A stretch of 64,000 bases of DNA, taken from Ciona savignyi. Its lineage: Eukaryota > Chordata > Ascidiacea > Phlebobranchia > Cionidae. Within the stretch, counting starts at the first letter, position 1; each line of letters begins with the position of its first letter. The notes beneath the pieces were generated by a model that was not told the origin of the DNA, made no database searches, and saw only the letters and a list, made by a program, of their open reading frames with translations. Of the stretch, positions 35,188 to 45,802 are shown in pieces. A program made the translations under genes and the position numbers. The DNA lies in contig CH003364.1 of the NCBI GenBank assembly GCA_000149265.1, positions 272,062-336,061 on the forward strand, read 5' to 3'.

Positions 35188-38100
35188 ATGGATACACCAC
35201 TAGCACCTACATTTAACATTCGGGTAAGTGACTTTTACGCCGTTTTCAATCGTTTTATGCGAACTAATCCTTTTTTCTTTATTGGTAAAAAATAACAGTA
35301 TCCAAATTCCAAATTTAAACCCGACATATTACAGAGGTTTGAGGGGCCGTACGTAACGGATCAGCATGACCCAGAAGCCGTTGCGAAACAATCATTAAAT
35401 AAAGATTTCAGGCAAGTAATTTTAACCATTGATATTTCCATAGCTGTAATGTGTATTGTTTCATAGCGGTTTCATAGACAAAGACGCAAAACTTCGCCGT
35501 GCTTATGCTCAGTTGCGCCATCTTGCGATCGTTCTATTTGTTTGTGCGGTTATATCGCTTGCAATAGCGGTGGCTGATATAGAAATAACGCGAAAAGCAA
35601 GGACAATTATATCGGCCAATTTGGATTGCCAGGCAACGTATTCTATAGGCTGGAGTCGGTAAGTTACATTAAATTTGCATTTTTTGTTAAGTAAATACAT
35701 TTGGAGGCATTTTTTATTCAAAACTTCATGTTTTTTAAGTAAAACTTTGTGAGAAAACGCAAGATCTGTAACTCCAATTAAGTTTTATTTAGAAAACCCA
35801 TTTGGGGTGTAAAATACACTAAAACGTATAGCACTACCTACCCATATTTAGTTTTGTCGGCAATAATTGCCTATTTTGTTAGATTAAATTAGATTCTCCC
35901 ACAATGGATTCTTACCAAGGTTCGATTTTTATATATTATTCTGTAAGGAGGCGAACGCGCTAACTATTCGACCAATCGACCTTCCGTTAGTTTATCAATA
36001 TAGTCATCATTTGCAAGTTGTAAAATTTTAACTACCATAACTAGTAACATCAGATATAATTAGAAAATTTACAAATCTCTGTTATCTTTTTTTACTTTTT
36101 TTTAACCGAGCCAAGTTTCGAACCCAGGATGGGCTCGTCATCAGGACCGTTTTATGTATAAGCGTCGGTCGCGTTAACCATTCAGCCATACGACCATAAA
36201 GCTCTATGATATCATAAATTGGTCCTGTATTGCAGTTACTGCCCGGCGCTTTCGTACGGTAGTAATTCCAGCCATTACTTGAATACGAGTGACCCTCAAT
36301 CGACGTACTTCAAAAGGTGGCTTGTCAGTCACTTGACTTTCGCCCGTCACCGCACAATTGTCGGGATATGTCTCAAGGTAAGTTATTTCGTTGTACGGGT
36401 CTTATTGCAAAAAATCGTAAGAGTTTACTGACAGTCCTTTTATTAATTTGACTTTATACTTAGTTAGCGTCACGTGGTTAAAAGGCTGTCACTTTGTTGT
36501 ATCTGAGTTTTACTTTAGCAGTAACTGCTCCAATAAGAAAAAAAATAAACCACTTTTTTTGAACTTAACCAATAATAACACTTACCAACCAAGCTGCTGT
36601 AGCGCAAGTCCGTGTGGTTCGTGTTATTCTGACCATAAAACGGCCTTGATGGGACCCCTAACATACTCCCAGCACCCTGTTATTAATTAAATTACCAGTC
36701 GTGTAGAATAGGATATTCATGCTTATCCCCGTGGATGGAAAAACGCAAGGGGCGTTAACACACGGGTAATTCAAATTGTCAGTTCACCCCGCGCCTACCG
36801 TAGGGTTTCCTGAGCTATTGCAGTGTGGTGTGTGTGAATCAGATGCTTCTTTAACTTGGTAGAACCCATAAAATCCACTGGTTTAGACATTGTCTGTTAA
36901 GTGCTTTGCCCAAAGAACACAACCAACCAGTTTCGAACCTAAAACCCTCCGGATAAATAGCGACGCACTAAACTAATTGCCACACTAATCGGGACGTGTA
37001 TTCTAGAGCTCTTTGACACTCATAACAATCGTAATTGCGATATGCATGGTCGGATACCACCAAGCTGAGTTAGATGTTCTTCGCATGAAGCGATACCTAC
37101 CGGAGGATTCGTCTTTCTGGAAATCCCCTGAGATGAGGTCGGAACCAGGTTGATTTGAATTTATATTGAGCTAGAAACACTTTAACAAGTTATTTGGTTA
37201 GCGGGTTAGGTTTATCACACAATTTGTCCGTCGTACAATGCCTGGTAACCATTTTACAGTGTATTCATAAAATGTATTTTCTGTTCATTTTTTAGTAATA
37301 AAAGAGTAACACTATACGATTTCATCGAAGCTACAATAGTGCGTTGCGCTGTATTATATAAAAACATTGCTTTATAATCTGTTTAACCAACCAAAATCCA
37401 CGGGGTTAAAGAAAATAAGTTAAATTCGCTATAATCTTCTGACTTATAGTTGTACATGCTAACATTGAGTATACTGACTAATTAAACACAAAAGTTAAAT
37501 CAGCGAAAGTTAAATAAAATTTTACAACCGTGTGTATTGTACACTCTATAGGGCGCACCAACATTTTTAAAGGCTGTACCACTATAATAGGGTGTACTGG
37601 GATGTACAACAAAAAAAACAATATAGTCAATTTATTTTCCTAACAGGTGTCACTGTGTCATCATAAATCGACATAACTATGCTTCTGATTTGATTGTACT
37701 TTGTATTTTCCTTAACTAGTGTTTTATTCTTTCCGTTAACATTGATGTCATTTTAGTGTATTATGCGTTGTGAAGACCGGAGTAAATGCTTTTAAGTAAA
37801 AATTTAAGGTGTTCGATTTTAAAAAAAAGGTTGACAAACACCGAGTTAATCACCACAACTTCCAACCACATACAGATCGTTTGCAATCAAGTTCGTCATG
37901 GTTTGCTTTCATATTCCTCCGCTGTTCGACGCATGGATTCAATACGAACTACAACTACTAGTATTGTTCAGGACAGTCATCTGCGGGGTTAAGATGTTAA
38001 AGGAGTGTAACGAGTTGCGGTATCACAGGTAAGGGAGTCATTTAATGAATTACAGTAATGTAAATATAATGTTGCGTCTGTACAACAATAAAAGTAGGGA

Positions 38101-41100
38101 AATTGCTCACTAAATGTATGCAATGTAATTTTAACCATACCTTTAACACTAATACCAACCCCAGATTAAACTTCAGCCATAACCCCATGTTTAGAACAAA
38201 CTTAAATGCCCTAATCTTCATTTTAATGTGCAGTTTCTCTCCTTTTAGTTTTCCCTTACGTCTTTTCGCAGCGACTATACTATAACAATATCAAAACTTT
38301 CTTTCAACTTGAACTTTTATTTCACTTTACGTTACGTTATTACTAAAATTTGTGGATTGTAAAATCTTATATACAGTAGATAGTTTAACATGTAAACTTT
38401 ACTTTTCTATACATGAAGAAAATTATATTAAAAAACATTGCACAAATTAACTGCAGAAAATATTACCAGTTTCTTCAATAAACTCCCAAATCTACTCAAG
38501 GCAAACGCTATCTTATGAAGTATTTTTATGAACAAGATTCTTGACAGAATCCAATGGACGGTGATTTAAAGCTTGAAAGAAAACTGTGCAATATCTCAAT
38601 CGTACTTAACACACTAAACAAGTCGGGTAACGTTACTAAGGACATTGTTTGACGATTTTCCGTGTTAAAACGTCTCTACGTTGTTCAACCCCATCAGATA
38701 AACATGCGTATCACATCCTAATATTAAATAAGATTTATGTTCGTAGGCTTGGAAATGTCCTTTCGAACCTAGCCCACGTGAACATTCACACCGCCTTCCT
38801 AATCAAGACGTATTTTCTGCGATATCCCAAGTTTATCTTGTTCATTGTTTATCTGACAGTAGTCGGGTTCTTTCCCTACCTTGTCATAATTACCGAGTGT
38901 GTGGAAGGGCACAACTTGGAGTACTTGGTGAGTTTTACTTCGCTGATAGTGTTAGTTCCAAAGACAAAGTTTTATAATGTTAGTCCCAAAGACAGAGAGT
39001 TAGAGTTTTAACGTCTGACCGATTAGCTTGTTGGGTTAGTGCGTCGCTATTTAGCCGAAGGGTTGCAGTTGCGAAACTGAGCACTAGCTATTTGGTTGAG
39101 TCCTTGGGCGCATTGCACTTAACGAACATTGTCTGAACCCAGTAAGATAATGGGTTCTACCAAATTGAAGGAACGTATAAATCATACACAACATAACAAA
39201 ATAGCTCCGGTAACCCGACGGTGAGCGCGAGATGAACTGACGATTGCCAGTGTATTAACCCCCTCGATTTTCCCATGCCACGGGGATAAACATAATTATC
39301 CTATCCTATTACAAAGACAGATCAAGTAAGAAAGTCCAAATAAATTGACTTGTTTTGAATCTGCAAGTGAAAAGACTTTACTCTTTTGAGAAATGACTTA
39401 TACGATATAGAATACGTATAAAAACAAACGTATAGAAATGAATCCAGTAACGCCTGCGGTTCGAAACCAATTCCAGTAAAAATACAACCACGACTCACGA
39501 CACTGCTGTCCATTAACCCAATCTATCCGTCTAGGACGCGTGTTGGCTGATGGTTGTTACTATCACCAATCTCGGGTCGGGGGAAGTACGGCCGCGGGGA
39601 ATTCCCGCTCGTATCGTGGTCGGATTGGGCTCAATGATCGGGATACTATCCACGGCGCTGTGGGTCAACGTCTTCTCCAAGTATCTCGATATTCCGAGCG
39701 AAGAGAGAAGGATATTGTCGCTCGTGGAACTTCAAAGTAACGCATGATACTTGTTTCATAAATACCTCGCCATATTGCGCATGGGTTTGTAACAAATTAA
39801 TAACAGAATGAAAATATCCACTAATTGAAATGCTCTCTAAGTGTTTCACGAATACACCCGATCAGCCATTGACCAGTTTCGTTCCAAAAACCTTTCTTAT
39901 GATATTTCAGCTAACCGAATACGCAGTGTTATAATCGAATGGTCCTGCCAGGTGTCCCATAAAGAATAAGCTTAATGGTCCAAGCCTGAGATGTTTTATT
40001 AGTCCCATATTTACTCTGGTCGCTTTTTTGCGGAGCTTAGTTTCAAACCTATGATTACGGAGACCGTTTTTGTATAGTACCAGTAGCCTATACGACGCGT
40101 TAACCATTCAGCCAAAGAACCAATCCGATAGGGGATTTACCATATACAAACGTTTTATCATATATACGCAATCTAAATACATACTCAAATCCAAGGATGT
40201 CGACGCGTCGAACGAGACGCAGCAGCCACATGCATACAAGCCACTTGGATGAGATATTCGTACAGGAAGAGATGCCCGGGCGATATTAGAGGCTGCAGGG
40301 AGATGGACAAGATGTGCAAGAAGACAATGTGGGCTTGGAAGGGCGTTCGACAAAACTGTAGCAAAGGTGAAATAGTGTTTCTGTGTTGCGTTGACAGTAA
40401 GCAGGAACTACGTCATGTATGGTTGTAATGTGTTTAGGATAGCGATATTCATGTTTATCTGTGTGATTGGGCAAAGGGAAGGGGCTTTATCACACGGGCA
40501 ATCTTCAGATCGCGTCAACAGTCGGATACCGGAGCTATTGCTGCGTGTTGTGTATGATTCAGACTTTCCTTTAATTTGGTAAAACCAATCATTCTAGTGG
40601 GTTCAGGCAATGTCCGTAAGGCACCTTGCCCTAGGACAAATCTGACTCTATAGACGAGTTTCGAAGCCCATCGGCTCATGCACCATCAAGCTGACCGGTA
40701 GTACAAAAATATCGCTTATGAGTTTATGGCAACCCAACATCTGAATACAAAATAGTGCAGTAGAATGATGGGACTGCAATTGCTCCGGTAAATCTACGGT
40801 GGGCGCGGGGTAATTTGGCGATTGTCTGTGTGTTAACGCCCAATTGCGTTTTCCGCATCCACTGGGATAAACATGATTATCTTATCATAACCTATCCCAT
40901 CACTATATAATCACAAAATTCAGGTATGAGTAGTTTATTTCATGCTATCCAAGTTTCCAATCAAATGTAAAAAGCTTATGAGTGAACTAACTCTTTCCAA
41001 GTTCGTCGCAACCTGGAGACCAATTTCTCGACCGAGGACACGTTGATTGTGGCTCGCAGAATGGCTCGGCGGATGTCGGAATACCGGATGAAACCAATCA

Positions 41101-43358
41101 TAATTAACCAACCGTCTGTGGGCATGGCTACGCGGTGAGGTTGATATATTCATCTCTAATAGCGCTTCTTTGACCGGTCAAACGAAGGGTTTTAAGATCG
41201 ATAAAAACCGATAGCGATTTGGTTGTATCATTGGCCAAATGCCAATGGTTTCTAGTAGGGGTCTATAAAAGTTATACCAGCGATGCTATTACCGATTGAC
41301 CTTATCCGTCCAATCCGCCGAATCTATCCGTGTTTAACGGTCCCTGCGTTTTCCCACACGTAGTAATAAACATAAGTATTATATCTTTAAAAAAAGATGT
41401 TACGAGTATTTAGTACATTAGACCGACCGATTAGTCGGATCGGTTAGTGCGTTGCCATTCAGCCGAAGGTTTGCAGGTTCGAAACTGCACGCTTACTAGT
41501 CGGTTGTGTCCTAGGGCAAAGCAGTTAACGGACATTGCCTGAATGCTGAACCCAGCGGATTAATGGTTTCTACCAAATTGAAGGAACGTGTCTATCATAC
41601 ACAACACACTGCAATAGCTCTGGTAACCCGACGGTGGAGGCGAGGTGATCTGACGATTGCCCTTGTGATAACCTTGGTTTTCCCATTCACGTGGATAAAC
41701 ATGAATATCCTTTTCCATCATGAAAAGAAAAACGAAACTCATACTGTGATAACAGCCAGAACGTGTCTGTGCTGGGGCTAAAACTGTATGATTTTTATTG
41801 AAGTGTATTTATTGTATATTGCCTTATTGAACCGCTGGTGTGAGACAATGGTTGAAACTCGCAGTAATAAGTCCGAAAAATGTTGCTTCTTAAGAACGGA
41901 TTATTATTGGGTATAAATCTACTTGCTTGCTACCTAATATTTAACACAACGATTAACGAGTTTTCTAATTAATTTTGACAGAAGAAATTCTTTAATGAAG
42001 ACAATATCTAACACAGTTACATCACATTTTAAAAAGGTTCGTGCGTGGTAGGTATATGTGTTCTTTGACGTTATTGGTATCTTCCTTCTTATATTAGGGA
42101 TGTCCCCTATGTAAATAGCCAAATCTTCTTTGTGAGTTATTAGACCAACAATCGTAAAACATCCGCCTGCCTTCCGTAGACTATCTGGTATTGGTCGAGA
42201 GATTTTATGTACTTTTATTGGTATCAACCGTACAATATACAGTGGTTAAAATTGCGCGATTAAATAGCCAACATTTCGTATGCTGAAGCTTGGTTTTTCT
42301 CGTAGATATACTAACTACAGCTGGTACAAAAATATTATTTGTCGTTGCTCAGACTCGGTGCATTTAAACGGATTGTTAAAATGTGTATTTAAGTCTCAAA
42401 ACTCTACAATATCAGTGGTAACCCAAAAGTTTGTGAGATTAAATTTTACGAATGAAAATGTTTAAAAGATGCTTCCTTGCCTTATGGTGACCCGGATAAA
42501 CATACTCCGCATTTTATTTGTTTGTACATATAAAATGTTTACCTTTATTTATTGCACTTTACATAGTTTTTGGTCCAACTGATTAACTTGGTAGGTTGTT
42601 GCGTCTCCTTTCAGCCAAGTCTGTTTTGTCATTGGGCAAGGCACTTAACGGACATTTGCGTTAACCCAGTTGATTGGTTCTACCAAATTAAAGGAACGTG
42701 TGAATCATACACAACACACTGAATAACTCCGGTAACCCGACGGTGGGCGCGAGGTGATCTGGCGATTGCCCGTGTGTTAACAGCCTTGGTTTCTCTTTCA
42801 CAGTAATAAACACGAAAATATTATTTTACATATTTCCTCTTATTTAAACAATAACATTCACACAAAAATATATAAATATAATTATTTCCGATATAGCCCA
42901 ACAGGTTGTCTATCTTTCCGGTAGAAGATTCATTAGAAGAGGACGACGCGCCCCAAGCGCCCCCTTTGCAAAGGTGAACGGCTGTTATCGAAATATTTAA
43001 ACATTTAACACATTCGGTCATGTCTATATATGTAGTTTGTTGTACTGTGTTGGTTGTCACGTATTTGTTTTTGCAGGCCTGAGGAGAAGCGAACAAAAAC
43101 CGAGGTGTGATTCACGACAAAAAGTTTGGACAGTTCGGAATTCAAGTTGTGTCAATTAAATTCCAGGTTTCGCCACAGCCGCCGCCGAAAGAGTGGAATT
43201 CGTTCGTTTCGCAGCTCTGTCGCGTCGAGGCCACCGCCAACAGTCAACATTCTGCAATGACCTTGCGCTTAAACAAGATCGAACAAAATCTTGGAGACGT
43301 ATTACAGTTGCTTGGTGATATCAAAAGCGCAGGGCAGATACCAAATAAACTATCGTGA
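35188..43358 (+). CDS. SK-type calcium-activated channel-like protein (KCNN family), divergent filter
   Basis: Twelve exons: 35188-35223, 35299-35411, 35467-35658, 36236-36377, 37007-37137, 37876-38028, 38747-38927, 39535-39736, 40196-40366, 41002-41134, 43077-43104, 43167-43358; every phase agrees, giving 557 residues. Intron 2 has a GC donor (TCAG|GCAAGT). Helices: S1 about 65-90, S2 about 163-180, S3 206-222, S4 230-248 (LVLFRTVICGVKMLKECN), S5 281-308, P-helix YLDACWLMVVTIT, S6 341-365. A CaM-binding-like region follows (ERDAAATCIQATWMRY, like the SK AAANVLRETWLIY), then a C-terminal coiled coil (RLNKIEQNLGDVLQLL). Where SK channels have SIGYGD this has N328-L-G-S-G-E333. The S1-S2 loop is long with Cys and N-glycosylation sites. 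Homology to SK is clear; K+ conduction cannot be assumed. Confidence 0.85.
36105..36200 (-). mobile_element. tRNA-like repeat (family B), antisense
   Basis: On the minus strand: TATGGCTGAATGGTTAACGC at the start, and CATCCTGGGTTCGAAACTTG at the end, separated by CGACGCTTATACATAAAACG. D- and T-arm-like ends are present, but no acceptor-stem pairing. It ends about 45 bases before the exon 4 acceptor of the SK-like gene. Another partial copy is at about 35945-35990. Confidence 0.65.
36705..36995 (-). mobile_element. SINE family A, full length, antisense
   Basis: Tail complement GGATATTCATGCTTATCCCC, body, and head complement AACCTAAAACCCTCCGG with GCGACGCACTAA. It ends roughly ten bases before the exon 5 acceptor (ATTCTAG at 37006) of the SK-like gene. 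Confidence 0.85.
37580..37860 (+). repeat. Dispersed repeat (family R2), copy 2
   Basis: Second copy of the repeat at 29690; see that entry for shared words. Lies directly upstream of the S3-S4 exon of the SK-like gene. Confidence 0.55.
38093..38260. mobile_element. Palindromic MITE family M copy
   Basis: Ends GTAGGGAAATTGCTCACTAA and TTAATGTGCAGTTTCTCTCC, with the family core ACACTAATACCAACCCCAGA in the middle. Intronic. Confidence 0.7.
39015..39305 (+). mobile_element. SINE family A, full length
   Basis: Head GGTTAGTGCGTCGCTATTTA with GCAGTTGCGAAACTG, body with CAAAATAGCTCCGGTAACCC and GACGGTGAGCGCGAGATGAA, tail ACGGGGATAAACATAATTAT. Between the S5 and pore exons of the SK-like gene. Confidence 0.88.
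39975..40130 (-). mobile_element. tRNA-like repeat (family B), antisense
   Basis: Contains GACGCGTTAACCATTCAGCC (complement of the D-arm-like start) and GCTTAGTTTCAAACCTATGA (complement of the T-arm-like end). It ends about 65 bases before the CaM-binding-region exon at 40196. Confidence 0.6.
40430..40720 (-). mobile_element. SINE family A, antisense
   Basis: Tail complement GGATAGCGATATTCATGTTT, then TTATCACACGGGCAATCTTC and GGCACCTTGCCCTAGGACAA. Its end meets a partial sense copy at 40755-40890 (CAATTGCTCCGGTAAATC, TACGGTGGGCGCGGGG). Confidence 0.75.
41420..41725 (+). mobile_element. SINE family A, full length
   Basis: Head GGTTAGTGCGTTGCCATTCA with GCAGGTTCGAAACTGC, which has the best B box in the window. 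Body has AACACACTGCAATAGCTCTG and GACGGTGGAGGCGAGGTGAT, tail GTGGATAAACATGAATATCC. A decayed sense fragment precedes it at 41290-41385. Confidence 0.9.
42580..42835 (+). mobile_element. SINE family A
   Basis: Truncated head (GGTTGTTGCGTCTCCTTTCA), then GGGCAAGGCACTTAACGGAC, CACAACACACTGAATAACTC and GACGGTGGGCGCGAGGTGAT, ending GTAATAAACACGAAAATATT. In the penultimate long intron of the SK-like gene. Confidence 0.82.
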
Positions 43359-45802
43359 AAGAAGTTCCACGATGCTAAACTCCTATCACGTGCACTCGTC
43401 ACACACACGTCTATTTGCACTACCGTTTGGTACCAATATCGATTCCAACAACGTCATAAACCCCTATTATCGCTCTGCGAACGTGTGGCGCCGCTCGCTC
43501 AAGGGAAATCACCCGTTTGCGTAACAAGCCTAATAATAAGGTCAAATCGAATGCGGGAAACACGTAATTAGCGATATTAATTACACTTATTCACAAGTTA
43601 GCTGACGGCGTATGATTTTGGCAAAACTTCCTTAAACTTGACTTGCTTGTTCTGAGTTTTCAATTATTACATTAAACGCTTGCAGTAGCTACCGACGGGT
43701 CGATAAGTCGCGGGCTAAGCTTGCTTGCATTATGGACTACAGTGTATTGGAACTTAGTTCTATTAGCAGCTGAGTTATACCATTCGAAGCAATTTACTTG
43801 AACTTGAATAAGATGAAAGGAAGTAAATTGTTGACAGTTTGACTTGGGTGTAAATCAGTTGTTTAGGCAGTGATTTAGGAATTCAATTATTAGATCAATG
43901 GACATTTTCAGTCTGTATTGTTGTGTACTTTTCCTTAGACGTCATGCGGACCTGCTGGGCGTGGTCTTGTTGTTTTTGGGTCCCAAGATCCCATCGAGGT
44001 ACCGAGCTTATAACTACATCCGCACCTATTCTAAGCCGTGAGAGGACACTTAGGAATCTGCGGGTAGCACAAAAGGATTTTAGATTTCACTTATAAGGCT
44101 CTTTTTTGTTCTACTATGTCGTGTAAATTAATATGCTACGTAATTATCCAGATATACTGCATGTACCTTACACATACAAATATTAGCTTACTACATTGAT
44201 ATTTGTAGGCAATTTAAAAGGTAAGTAAATATTTAAAACCAACAAATTATGTAATAAAACATTTATAAGCTAATGCATATATATATAAATATGGCCGTAT
44301 TGTCGCCCGTGCTACATACGAAAAGCAAAGGATTGCGATTACGTAAAGATCGATCGTGTTAATAAATTAAAGTGTGGAAAGAGGTAGACGCCAGCTTAAC
44401 GACGGTTCTCTCTTCAAATACTTTAGAAAATTCAGCATCAGCGGAAACTTTCCCGCAAGTAACTAAAACGAGCAGGAATTTGTAGTAAATCGGACGTTGT
44501 GGTTTAGTTGATGGAAAATGAACGCTGTTTGTAACAAAGCCGGGGGCTATACATATTTCTAATATGTCATGCCGCGAAGGCGTTAGCTCAACACTTTAAG
44601 GCTGATCGGGAACTTATATATATACATGTCAATTCAGAATAGGATCGTCGCTATGATTTTAGTTGGTGAGACGACGAAAGGCGTTAGGACACAAGTTAGA
44701 TTCCATCGTTTATAACTATGCGAGGAATTATTACGCGGGTCGGATGTGAATTGTAAGATTTACAACTGTTTACTTTATCAAGATGCGCTGAGATAAGTAA
44801 ACTTCGACCTTACGCTCAGAGCGGTCACTAACTGGTGCAAGATAAAAGCAATTGGCAGTGTAAATGTGACACTTAGGACACCCGGGAAAATCTCTGGAGT
44901 ATTGGCATACTTGCTCGTAACAAGAGGCGGTAAAGTGAAAGTCGTTCAAGAGATGCTTTTATCTCAGCAACTGTACTGCCCAATGCGGTTAACTTTGTAA
45001 ATAATTATAACTTTGTGGATTTATGTTTCAAAACCATTTACGACCGTTCACATATGTGCCAGGTTACGGTATCAGCTTATACAGAGTACGCCAGGTTAGA
45101 GTGGCATAACTGTTTTACGCCGCGCGCGTTTTCTATTTTGACGACATCGCCCTATACCGGTACTTGAAAAGTAGAAATATTTTAAAAATCTGATAAAACG
45201 CAACCTACTTTAGTGGTATGAGTACAGCTTAGAGTGATAGGGCATGGTGTGTATGAATATGGCGTGAAGGAGAGTACTCAGAAATGCTGAGAAAATCGAG
45301 CCTGATCTTGTAGTGTTAACAAATTATTTCTATATACGCCCTTGGGAGCTAATTTCTGGTGCGATTGTTCTATGAAAAGGCATTCGGGATATCGGGATAC
45401 AATTTTGACGTTAATGAAGTGATAATTGCTTTAGATTTTATATCATTTTTTTTGAACAGAATAGGATGTAAAAAGGGAAGAATAGGATGCAATTTTTAGT
45501 AACTTTTTATAAATTTTGTGGTTGATTCATAACCGTCACAATCTACAGTATATAGAAGCTAAAGTAAGCTGTAGCTGTACATCACTACGTAATAGTAAAT
45601 GTGGTGCTTAAAAACTAATTATTTATCTTATAAATCAGAAGCGCAAATCAACTAAAACTAGCCATATTAGTACATTAGTGGTGTAATAGCTTCAGTAACA
45701 TATACAAACTGCTGTCAAAATTTGGCGGATACCCTTCTTCAAGTATACTGAAGAGCAAATTAACCAAAAGAAGAACACAGAATAGGACTCTATTTGAATT
45801 TA
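43359..45802. other. Intergenic stretch between the SK-like and SEA/EGF genes
   Basis: AT-rich DNA with no gene I can support. It should include the SK-like 3' UTR and the promoter of the next gene. One short protein-like open stretch at about 43939-44042, following TTCCTTAG and ending in TGA, is discussed as a finding. No family A SINE was noticed here, unlike the flanking introns. Confidence 0.5.

Noticed and set aside
36105..36200. Functional tRNA gene (Leu/Ser type)
   Set aside because: D- and T-arm-like segments are present, but the acceptor stem does not pair, and similar degenerate copies occur at 27005 and 39975; better explained as a SINE head.
38649..39011. 120-residue ORF as a stand-alone gene
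   Set aside because: Its core (38747-38927) is the S5 exon of the SK-like gene with proper AG/GT borders; the rest is intron.
43107..43358. 83-residue ORF as a small gene
   Set aside because: Residues from 43167 onward are the last SK-like exon (coiled coil); the start has no ATG and the upstream part is a 62-base intron.
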